Shown piece after piece: positions 1 to 6,911 of a stretch of 60,439 nt of DNA. Numbering within the stretch: position 1 is the first letter of the stretch; the number at the start of each line of letters is the position of its first letter. The notes below the pieces were generated by a model. The model searched no databases and was not told where the DNA came from. It worked only from the letters and a program-made list of their open reading frames with translations. The stretch is taken from positions 1-60,439 of the forward strand of contig JBQTIB010000061.1 in NCBI GenBank assembly GCA_052389435.1. The letters run 5' to 3'. The translations under genes and the position numbers were made by a program. Source of the DNA: JBQTKD01 sp052389435. GTDB lineage: Bacteria; Actinomycetota; Actinomycetes; Sporichthyales; Sporichthyaceae.

Positions 1-98
1 TCGGCATTCTCTACCACTGCCTCCACCAGCAGGTTGCCTACGACGAGCACACCGCGTTCCCCACCCCGAACGCAGACGCAACCGCAGCAGCCGCTTGA
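1..98 (+). mobile_element. C-terminal end of an IS110-type transposase (partial)
   Basis: An open frame enters from the left edge and stops at TGA 96-98, giving about 31 residues that include YHCL and YDEHTAF. IS110/IS1111 DEDD transposases commonly end with an LHxCL...YDExTAF-like segment, so I read this as the tail of such an enzyme. The relaxase remnant resumes in the same frame right after the stop, which fits insertion of the element into a relaxase gene. The catalytic domain lies outside the window, so the family call rests on a short stretch only. Confidence 0.55.
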
Positions 99-881
99 CG
101 ACTAGAAGCGTGGGATGTCTACGTCGCGATGACCCGCGGCAAGGAGGCCAACCACGCCTTCGTCGCCACCGATGGCCTCGAGACCGACCGGCACGGGCCT
201 ACGGGCACCGGACAAACGGGAACCGAGGCGATCGAGGTGCTGGCGGCCGCTTTGGCCCGCAGCGGTGCCCAAAAGGCCGCCCACACCGCTCGCGACTCTG
301 CTCGCACTCGCACTGTCGAGACCGCGCGGCGCGCGGCCGAGCTGGTGGATAGAGAGGCCGCCGAAGTTGTCGTTCCCGCCGAACACATCGCCCGCGCAGC
401 CGAACTGAGGCAGCGTCAGGACGAGCGCAACCGATTGGCCGGAGAGCTACAGCGGCACACGCAGGACGCCGCCGACACTCGCCGCGAGCTGGCCGGGACC
501 TCGCGTCTGCGGCCCCGGCGGCGGGCCGAGCTCGTCGAGGCCATCGCAGGCCACGACCGGGCGGTCCAGACGGCCTCGCCACGCGCCGAGAGGCTCGGCC
601 GAGACATCGCAGTGCTTTCACGCCAGGTCGCCGCGGACGCAGAGGCGCGGGAAACCGAGCAACGCGCACGGCTGGCTCGCCCCGCCCGGCCGTCGAGCGA
701 CGAGGCACACCTCGCGCCCGCACGTGCAGGCAGACCGACGATGCGGACCGCTCCGGCGTCGTCTGCCTCCGCCAGCCAGGAGGCGCTGGACCAGATGCGC
801 GCAGCCGAACTTCGCCGCCGTCACTCCTATGGCCAGGGCTACGGGCGGCGCCGCGACGACAGCCCCGGGATCGGGTTCTGA
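99..881 (+). pseudogene. Truncated conjugative relaxase (MobF/TraA-like), C-terminal remnant
   Basis: The frame opens after the stop at 96-98 and reads VYVAMTRGKEANHAFVATD, the helicase-motif segment that in TrwC/TraA-type relaxases follows the superfamily-1 helicase core (consensus YVAxTRGRxANxxYV). About 200 residues follow, rich in Arg, Ala and Glu and likely coiled-coil, ending GIGF. The N-terminal relaxase (three-His) and helicase domains are missing, so this is the 3' remnant of a gene broken by the transposase at its left. The ATG at 129 lies inside the conserved motif and is not a real start. In actinomycetes such relaxases belong to conjugative or mobilisable elements, and the tRNA-Glu fragment 210 bp downstream fits the end of one. 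Confidence 0.7.
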
Positions 882-969
882 CGGGGCGGCATGCCATTGC
901 GGCGCGGCTTCCTGCCGCCAGGCTGTCGTCCTCGTAGATCGTGCCGAGACGTGGCGCCGCCGGAGTCTC

Positions 970-989
970 GGTACACATTGGGTACACAT
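970..989. repeat. Direct repeat GGTACACAT, 11-bp period
   Basis: GGTACACAT occurs at 970-978 and again at 981-989, one helical turn apart, about 100 bp inside the tRNA-Glu fragment. Tyrosine integrases often bind short direct repeats (arm sites) near att sites, so this could be one. That role is inferred from position alone. The rest of 882-1090 holds no recognisable gene. Confidence 0.4.
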
Positions 990-1091
990 GCGAGCGGAAA
1001 CAGGTGGAGATCGACGGTAAGCTCCGGTCAACGTTTCCGCAGGTCCGAGTCCTAGGCATAACGAAACTGGCAGGCCCAATGTGCCTTTGTA

Positions 1092-1137
1092 TCGCCCTCT
1101 CAAGGCGGTAGCGCGGGTTCGAATCCCGTCGGGGCTA
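1092..1137 (+). mobile_element. attR-like 3' fragment of tRNA-Glu(CTC)
   Basis: These bases match the 3' part of a tRNA. There is an anticodon arm with stem TCGCC/GGCGG and loop CTCTCAA (anticodon CTC, Glu), a T-arm GCGGG-TTCGAAT-CCCGT, and a 3' acceptor strand CGGGGCT with discriminator A1137. The 26 bases before position 1092 cannot form a D-arm or a matching 5' acceptor strand, so it is not an intact tRNA. Integrative elements that enter the 3' end of a tRNA gene leave exactly such a fragment at the distal end, with the intact gene at the other. The orientation predicts the element on the left, where the relaxase and IS remains lie. Confidence 0.75.
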
Positions 1138-1145
1138 CGGTTCCT

Positions 1146-1188
1146 GGTTCCCCCTGCTCGGTCGCTGCGCGACCTCGCAGGGGGAACC
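1146..1188 (+). terminator. 12-bp stem-loop beside the tRNA-Glu fragment
   Basis: GGTTCCCCCTGC (1146-1157) pairs perfectly with GCAGGGGGAACC (1177-1188) across a 19-base loop that contains a smaller GTCG/CGAC hairpin. No T-tract follows. It may be the original terminator of the tRNA-Glu gene, now on the far side of the inserted element. Confidence 0.6.
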
Positions 1189-1208
1189 TTCGCGTTAATG
1201 CGCCTCCT

Positions 1209-1252
1209 TCGTCGGCGCGGGCGGGGGGCTCCGCCCACCCGCACCCCCGACT
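1209..1252. repeat. GC-rich palindromic intergenic repeat
   Basis: An imperfect palindrome centred on GGGGCTCCGCCC (around 1225), followed by a CACCCCCGA tail. The core and tail resemble the repeat at 28647-28680, so they are probably members of one dispersed intergenic family. Confidence 0.5.
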
Positions 1253-1333
1253 CCGAGCGTGGGCTGCCGGGCTCTGGGAACAGGCCGGCGGGCTGTTTGG
1301 TTGGCCTGGCAGGTCCTACGCGAGGGAGTGGTT

Positions 1334-1645
1334 GTGAGCGAGACGAAGATCGAAGTTGTCGACGTGCCGGAGCGTTCGCGGTTCGAGATCACCGTCGACG
1401 GGCAGCTCGCGGGGCTGGCGGACTACCGCCTCGTGGGGGACCGGATCGAGTTCGTGCACACAGAGATCGCCTCCGCGTTTGAGGGGCAGGGCCTCGGGGG
1501 GAAGCTCGCGCGCGCGGCGCTCGACGCCGTCCGGGCGCGCGGACTGCAGGTGACGCCGTTCTGCCCGTTCGTCGCCGGGTGGATCAAGAAGCACCCCGAG
1601 TACGTCGACCTGGTCGACGCGGAGCACGCGAACCTCGTGAGCTGA
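1334..1645 (+). CDS. GNAT family N-acetyltransferase (YidJ/COG2388-like)
   Basis: A 103-residue protein of the short GNAT type, predicted to transfer an acetyl group from acetyl-CoA to an unknown acceptor. The acetyl-CoA loop EGQGLGGKLA (Q/RxxGxG/A signature) is in mid-protein, followed by the family's CPFVAGWIKKHPEY segment. The length fits the YidJ/COG2388 subgroup. I chose GTG 1334 because GAGGGAG at 1322-1328 gives good spacing; an open frame extends back to 1259 but lacks conservation. It is the first ordinary chromosomal gene after the element end and stops 8 bp before the convergent serpin gene's stop codon. Confidence 0.8.
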   Translation: MSETKIEVVDVPERSRFEITVDGQLAGLADYRLVGDRIEFVHTEIASAFEGQGLGGKLARAALDAVRARGLQVTPFCPFVAGWIKKHPEYVDLVDAEHANLVS

Positions 1646-1653
1646 GCCCCGCC

Positions 1654-2961
1654 TCAGTTGGCCGAAGGGTCCATGACTCGGCCCACGAACAGGACCGTGT
1701 TCGTCGCCTTCTCGCGGATCAGGAACAGGAACGGGCGGTTGGCTTCGATCGTCGGGCCGTGCGACTCGCCGCCACCGACCGCTGTGGCGGCGGCGGCCTT
1801 GGTGCCGTACTCGTCGACCTGCACGAACGCCTCGTGCTCGACGAAGCGCAGGTCGAATCCGCCCGGCGTGATCCCGGTGTAGTCGCCGCGGTCGACCGCG
1901 GTGGGGGCGCCCATCGCCTTCAGGTCCGCCTTCATTGCGCGGTGGGTGGAGAAGGTGAAACGCGGCAGGCGCAAGTGGATGCCGCCGCCCTTCAACCCCG
2001 AGAAGAGCTTCTCCAGCGCCGCCGCGTCGAGGTCCTCCGCGATCCGGTCCACGGACTTGGCCGGGACCTCGCGCCCTTCGCCGCCGCCGGCGGGGAACTC
2101 GTAGGCCCGATCCGGGACCACGACCGTCATGGACAGCCCGCCGCCCTCGTAGGGCAGGTCCACGGCCGACCAGCCATCGCCTCGAAACGAGGGCAGGTGG
2201 TCGTCGTAGTACATGAACGGGACCTCGACCGTCGAGCCGTCGGCCTTGGTGAACTCGCTCGGGGAGGTCTGCTTCGGGTCGATCGCGAACTCCCACGGCG
2301 CGTCCAGGTACATGGCGTTCACCAGCACGACGACGATCGACGGGTCGATCAGGCCCGGCTTCAGCAGCTCTGGGATCTTGCCCTCGGTCCGGTCCTTCAC
2401 CCAGTCGTTGATGCGCATGCGGGCACGCTCGGAGTCGGCGAAGTCGATGCTCGCCAACGGTGCGCCGAAGTGACCGGCCATGGCGTCGAGGTAGGCGGGA
2501 ACGAACTCGAGCCCTCGCCGGCCGAAGATCTGGGCGTCCATGCGCAGCACGGTGTCGTCGTCGTCCGTGCGGTGGACGATCGTCCCCTGCAGGGCGTTGA
2601 GGGCCTGCAGCAGGCGCTCGCCGGAGAACGGGTGGTGCAGCACCGTGGCGAGTTCCTCGGCGGTCTTGCCCTTCGCGCCGACGGCGAGCATCGAGAGCGC
2701 CAGCCAGGTGCTGTACGGGCCGAGCACGAGGTTGGCGCCCTTGGACTCCGCCGCGACGCGGCGGTAGAGGTCCATCGCGAACGCGGTGCTCGCGTCGGCG
2801 GCGACGTCGATGTCCTTGCGGTCGGACAGCTTCGGGTCGACTCGACCGCCGACGTTCGCGGTGACGAGGTCGAACGGAGAGTCCGTGCCGCCGCCGGAGC
2901 CGCACCCGGCGACCAACAGGGCGCCGAGCAGCGCAATCAGGGTGGGGCGGGTCCGTCGCAT
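1654..2961 (-). CDS. Serpin-family protease inhibitor, predicted lipoprotein
   Basis: A 435-residue protein starting MRRTRPTLIALLGALLVAGC, a clear lipoprotein signal with lipobox LVAGC, so it should be anchored outside the membrane. The mature part is a full serpin: DLYRRVA near the start, GPYSTWLALSMLAVGAKGKT (helix B region), LVNAMYLDAPW, NRPFLFLIRE and FVGRVMDP at the end. The reactive-loop hinge GTKAAAATAV (from about residue 386) matches the GTEAAAAT consensus of inhibitory serpins. By counting, P1-P1' falls near Ser-His, which is approximate. Serpins trap serine or cysteine proteases by loop insertion. The target is unknown; candidates are secreted self proteases or those of competitors. 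The ATG at 2961 was chosen for the signal peptide, since no strong ribosome site is visible. The frame stays open further upstream. Confidence 0.88.
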   Translation of the reverse strand: MRRTRPTLIALLGALLVAGCGSGGGTDSPFDLVTANVGGRVDPKLSDRKDIDVAADASTAFAMDLYRRVAAESKGANLVLGPYSTWLALSMLAVGAKGKTAEELATVLHHPFSGERLLQALNALQGTIVHRTDDDDTVLRMDAQIFGRRGLEFVPAYLDAMAGHFGAPLASIDFADSERARMRINDWVKDRTEGKIPELLKPGLIDPSIVVVLVNAMYLDAPWEFAIDPKQTSPSEFTKADGSTVEVPFMYYDDHLPSFRGDGWSAVDLPYEGGGLSMTVVVPDRAYEFPAGGGEGREVPAKSVDRIAEDLDAAALEKLFSGLKGGGIHLRLPRFTFSTHRAMKADLKAMGAPTAVDRGDYTGITPGGFDLRFVEHEAFVQVDEYGTKAAAATAVGGGESHGPTIEANRPFLFLIREKATNTVLFVGRVMDPSAN

Positions 2962-3082
2962 GGGGCTGTGACGGGTCCGCGGCGCGTTCGGTTTCGGTCT
3001 GGAGATCGAATCGACGGTTCGGGCCATGCCGCCTGGCCCGTTCGACTCATCGTCAACCGGGACAGGCCCCTCGAATCGGGCG

Positions 3083-3718
3083 CTAGTACGACTCGCACTC
3101 GTCGCAGCGGCCGTTGACCGGCAGCAGCGTGTAGTGCTTCGGGCACAGCGCTCCGACCGGCTCTCCCACCGGGAGCGGCTTCGGCGCGGCGACCTTCTTC
3201 GCGCGCGGTGCGGCCGGGGCCTTCGGCTCCTTGGCGGCGGTCGCGCGCGGGGCACGCGGCGCCTTGGTCGGCGCGGGGGTCCCGCCGTCGGCCGGGAGGT
3301 CCTGCGCGTACTTCTGATAGCACAGCAAACGGTGCCTCGACGCGTAGCCCTGCAGGTCGGTGCCGGGACTGTCGCCCGCGGTCGTCTCGGCCTTCTTGTA
3401 GTCCGCTGGGACGGTGCCGTCGGGTCGTACGCACAGGGCCGTCAGGGGCGGCTCGCCCTGCGCCTTCGCCACGATCGCCACCGCCTCGAGCATTTTGGCG
3501 ATCCACGTAGTAAACGGCACGCCCGTACGGATCCCGGAGGTCTCCTGGACGGCCTCGGCGAGGTCCTCCTGCGTGATCGTCGCGCGGTAGGTGCCGGCGA
3601 CGTTCAAGAGCTCGTCGTAGGCGAGAGGGACCCAGGCGGTCATCGCGTCGGCAAACCACACGTGGGTGCCGTCGGAGACTCGGAAGGTCGCTGGCTTGTG
3701 GGAATCGTCTTGCGTCAC
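3083..3718 (-). CDS. Hypothetical protein with C-terminal zinc ribbon
   Basis: A 211-residue protein I do not recognise. Residues 1-140 form a compact domain with Trp- and Tyr-rich segments (THVWFADAMTAWVPLAYDE, GVPFTTWIAKMLEA, RHRLLCYQKYAQDL). Residues 145-185 are an Ala/Pro/Lys linker like those of nucleic-acid-binding proteins. The end holds C192xxH195 and C205xxC208, a probable zinc site. No signal peptide or membrane segment is present, so it is probably cytoplasmic. The basic linker and zinc ribbon suggest binding to nucleic acid or another macromolecule, which is inference. It is separated from its neighbours by more than 100 bp on both sides and is probably transcribed alone. Confidence 0.7.
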   Translation of the reverse strand: MTQDDSHKPATFRVSDGTHVWFADAMTAWVPLAYDELLNVAGTYRATITQEDLAEAVQETSGIRTGVPFTTWIAKMLEAVAIVAKAQGEPPLTALCVRPDGTVPADYKKAETTAGDSPGTDLQGYASRHRLLCYQKYAQDLPADGGTPAPTKAPRAPRATAAKEPKAPAAPRAKKVAAPKPLPVGEPVGALCPKHYTLLPVNGRCDECESY

Positions 3719-3885
3719 CCCCCGACCTTAGGAGAAGACGTGGGCCTCCGGTGCGGCGCGCTCCTCATTGGCGCGTTCCCACGCCTCGAAGCCGATCCCG
3801 CCGGGGGGCGAAAAGGGCCGTTCGCCGTCGGCGGTAGCCGTGCGCGGCATTTGCCCGGCGGGGCGGCGCGACGGGTGAGGTGCCG

Positions 3886-5052
3886 TCACATCGCAGCGAC
3901 GAGGGCGGACCACGTCAGCGGAATCGCGCCCCGGCCCTTGCCGCTGCGCGGATTCCAGTGCTCGGCGAACTTCGCCTGCTGTGCGCCGGCTCGCGAGGCG
4001 GTCCGGACGGCGTCGGCGACGTCGACCCGACCCCAGCGCAGAGCCGTCAGGCGCACCAGGTAGTTCAACTGCATCCAGGCGGTGCCCCGCCAGTAGCCGT
4101 CGGGGTCGAAGGCGGGGGAGTCCTGCGCCACGTAGGCCAACCCGTACGGTGCCGCGAAGCGCCGCGGGTCGAGCACCTGGTCGAGCGCGCGGTTGGCCTT
4201 CTCCGCATCGTCGGTGACGAGCGCGGGCAGCACTCCGTCCAGCGTCGGAAGGCTCGCACTCGACCCGCCTCCCACGACGGGGACGTCGGACCAGAGTCCG
4301 GTGTCGACCGACCACATGCGGGAGTCCACCAGCGCCGCCAGTTCACGCCCCCGCTCGGTCCACGACGCGTCGCCGCTCAGCTCCGCGTACTCGAAGGCGG
4401 CGTGCGCAGAGAGCGCGTTGAACGCGGCGGGAGCGCAGACGAACTCGCGGGACCAGCGCGCCTCGCCCTCGCCGTCGTACTCCGCGACCGTCACCAGATG
4501 CCGGTCGTGGCGCGACCAGAGCCGGCGCCGCCAGCGCAGCGGCACCCGACCCCCGCCGACGAACTCGGCCACCCAACTGTCCCAGCGCGGCGAGTCGTCG
4601 GCACCCGTCTCCCAGGGGTGCACGACGTAGACCAGCCCCTCGTGGAGCCGGCGGGTCCAGAGCCAATCGACGGCCCGCCCGACGCGGTCGAGCAGGTCGG
4701 GCGGGCACTCGCCGCCGGCCTCGGCCAACACTCGAAGGGCGTGCGCGTACACCGGCGGCTGCGTGAACGAGGACACGTCCGAGCGCGGTCCGCGCTCGAG
4801 ATTCGCCTTCGCGTAGCGCATGTGCGGCACGAACCCGTCGGCGAACTGCGCGGACAGCGCGAGCCCCACCTCGCGCAGGCCGCGATCGGGGCGGCCGACG
4901 ACGGCCCACGCGATGGATGCGAAGCAGGAGTCCCACAGCCACTGGTGGGGATAGGTACGTCGGTTGGGATAGGTGTGGCCGCGAGTTTCGTCCCAATGGT
5001 CCTCGAGGAGCCGCGCGGCGGCTGCGCGAACCGGATCGCTGCCGATGTTCAC
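3886..5052 (-). CDS. GH63-like (alpha/alpha)6-barrel glycoside hydrolase, possible glucosylglycerate hydrolase
   Basis: The protein (388 residues from GTG 5052) has the landmarks of the MGH1-type/GH63 clan: QWLWDSCFASIAW near the start, WRGTAWMQLNYL, and FAEHWNPRSG near the end, where the Glu fits a catalytic residue. Characterised actinobacterial relatives include mycobacterial glucosylglycerate hydrolase, which splits the compatible solute glucosylglycerate. Trehalose- or glycogen-type substrates remain possible. No signal peptide is seen, so it is cytoplasmic. I chose GTG 5052 because GGAG lies six bases upstream. The frame is open to an ATG at 5133, but that extra N-terminus looks unconserved. 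No glucosylglycerate synthesis genes are in view. Confidence 0.72.
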   Translation of the reverse strand: MNIGSDPVRAAAARLLEDHWDETRGHTYPNRRTYPHQWLWDSCFASIAWAVVGRPDRGLREVGLALSAQFADGFVPHMRYAKANLERGPRSDVSSFTQPPVYAHALRVLAEAGGECPPDLLDRVGRAVDWLWTRRLHEGLVYVVHPWETGADDSPRWDSWVAEFVGGGRVPLRWRRRLWSRHDRHLVTVAEYDGEGEARWSREFVCAPAAFNALSAHAAFEYAELSGDASWTERGRELAALVDSRMWSVDTGLWSDVPVVGGGSSASLPTLDGVLPALVTDDAEKANRALDQVLDPRRFAAPYGLAYVAQDSPAFDPDGYWRGTAWMQLNYLVRLTALRWGRVDVADAVRTASRAGAQQAKFAEHWNPRSGKGRGAIPLTWSALVAAM

Positions 5053-5273
5053 CCGAAGCTCCGCCGCTCGTCCCGCGCCCGAAGGGGTCCCGTGGGGCGC
5101 CGCGGCGATTCTGCCCGGATGTCCCTCGACCACTCCCGTCGCCCGGGAGTCGTTCGCTCAGATCCGGGTAGGCACCACGCCTTCGGCCCGACGTATCGTC
5201 GGGCGACGATCGGACGTGAGGCCGTGACGCAGGACACCTACGGCGGCGGGTGGACCTACCGCCGCCGCCCCGC

Positions 5274-6911
5274 ATGATGGGCAGAATGCGCACCCCCGCC
5301 CGGCCGAGCGGCTCTCCCACGCCCGAAACGGGGTGGACGTCCTCGGTCCGCGACGGCATCGAGGACCCTCGGTGGCATCGCGCGTTCTTCGTGTTCTGCA
5401 CCGGTCTGTTCGCGCTCTACGTGGTGGCCCCGCCGCTCGTGCCGGATCTCGCCGCCCAGACGGCGCGCGCCCAGGCCGCTCGCGACGGCGCGTACCTGTG
5501 GTGGACGGGGTGGTTCGGCGGGCTGACGCTGCCGAGCTACTCGGTCATCGCCCCGGTCGTCATGGCGACCCTCGGCGTTGCGCTTTCGGCCGGAATCGCC
5601 GGGCTCATCGCCTGCACCGTGGCTCCGACGCTCTTCGCCGGGACGCTCCGACCCCGCGCCGCGTCCGCCGTCTTCGGCGTCGGCGTTTTCCTCAACGTCG
5701 CCACCGGGCGGGCGACCTTCGCACTCGGCTTCGCGGCCGCCGTGGTGGCCGCCGCGTTCCTGCGCAAGAAACAGGCCGCTCGGGCGGTGGCGGCGGCGAT
5801 CGCGGCCTGCCTGCTCAGTCCGTTGGCCGGACTGTGGCTCGGCCTGATCGTGCTCACCGTTGCCATCGTCGACGGCAGTCTGCGACGCGCTTCGGTCGCG
5901 GTGGCCGCAGCCTTGGCCGCGGTCGCCGGCGTACTGGCCGTCAGTTTTCCCTCCGGAACGATGTCGTTCCCCTGGTGGCACGTCGTGCTGGGCGCAGTGG
6001 CGATCGCCGGGGTGGTCGTCGTCTGCCCGATGCGCCCGGTACGTGTCGGCGCAGCGGTCTTCGGCGTCGCTCTCGTTGCGTTCGCGCTGGTTCCCAGCGC
6101 CGTCGGCACGAACATGATGCGGCTGATTTGGCTCACCGCCGCGCCCGTCGCGGTCGCCTGCGCCGCTCCCGTGGTGCGGCGCACCGGACTCGCGATCCTC
6201 GCCGCCTCTGCGTTGGCGTGGCCGGTCACCGACCTGTCGGTACAGCTGGCCGCGGCCGAAAGCTCGCAGTCGCAGCAGGAGTACTACGCCCCGCTCGTCG
6301 GCGCTCTGCAACGGGCCGCCGCGGCCGCGGGTCCGGCGGCCCTGGGGCAGCGCGTGGAGATCGTCGATCCCGCGTCGCACTGGTCGACTGCCTACGTGGC
6401 CCCGACGGTGCCCATCGCCCGCGGCTGGGACCGGCAGGCCGATCGGGCCGCGAACCCGATGTTCTACGACCGCTCCTTGACTGCGCACACCTACCGCGCG
6501 TGGCTTTCGGACCTGGCCGTGCGGTGGGTGGCGATGCCCACCCGCATGTCGGTGGACTACGCCGCGCGTCGGGAGGCCGAACTCGTCCGGTCCGGGCTGC
6601 CGTACCTGACGCAGATCTGGAGCGACGCGAACTGGAAGCTGTACTCGGTCGACGATGCAGGGCCACTGGTTCGCGGTGCCTCCGTGGTCGACCTCAAGCC
6701 GGGCGAGATCACCTTCTCCGCCCCCGCGGCGGGCACGGTGCAGCTGCAGATCCGGTTCTCTCCGCTCCTCGCCTCGCGCGCGGCGGACGGTCGCGCGGCG
6801 GGGTGCGTCACCGAGCGCGGGCCGTGGACCGCAGTCGAGGTCCCCGAGCCCGGCACCTACACGCTGATCTCCCAACTCGCGCTGCTGCCGAAGAACAACG
6901 GCTGCAGCTAG
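5274..6911 (+). CDS. Large polytopic membrane protein, GT-C glycosyltransferase-like
   Basis: About 545 residues with roughly ten hydrophobic helices between residues 30 and 330, then a 200-residue hydrophilic C-terminal domain probably outside the membrane. The first outer loop contains PDLAAQTARA and then WWTGWFGGLTLPSYSVIAP. This layout (acidic first loop, WYGG...P-SYS motif) resembles actinobacterial proteins of GT-C type, which use lipid-linked sugars, but the acceptor and donor cannot be read from the sequence. The start is unsure: ATG 5274, 5277 and 5286 are close together. Its TAG overlaps the stop codon of the convergent PLP enzyme by four bases. The family call is tentative; the membrane topology is clear. 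Confidence 0.6.
   Translation: MMGRMRTPARPSGSPTPETGWTSSVRDGIEDPRWHRAFFVFCTGLFALYVVAPPLVPDLAAQTARAQAARDGAYLWWTGWFGGLTLPSYSVIAPVVMATLGVALSAGIAGLIACTVAPTLFAGTLRPRAASAVFGVGVFLNVATGRATFALGFAAAVVAAAFLRKKQAARAVAAAIAACLLSPLAGLWLGLIVLTVAIVDGSLRRASVAVAAALAAVAGVLAVSFPSGTMSFPWWHVVLGAVAIAGVVVVCPMRPVRVGAAVFGVALVAFALVPSAVGTNMMRLIWLTAAPVAVACAAPVVRRTGLAILAASALAWPVTDLSVQLAAAESSQSQQEYYAPLVGALQRAAAAAGPAALGQRVEIVDPASHWSTAYVAPTVPIARGWDRQADRAANPMFYDRSLTAHTYRAWLSDLAVRWVAMPTRMSVDYAARREAELVRSGLPYLTQIWSDANWKLYSVDDAGPLVRGASVVDLKPGEITFSAPAAGTVQLQIRFSPLLASRAADGRAAGCVTERGPWTAVEVPEPGTYTLISQLALLPKNNGCS

Noticed and set aside
1066..1138. A complete tRNA-Glu gene
   Set aside because: The anticodon arm, T-arm and 3' acceptor strand are present, but the preceding 26 bases cannot make a D-arm or pair with the 3' acceptor strand.
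618..1244. Minus-strand frame across the tRNA-Glu fragment containing PDGIRTRATAL
   Set aside because: This peptide is the familiar false translation of the complement of a tRNA T-arm; the frame has no start signal and overlaps the relaxase remnant.
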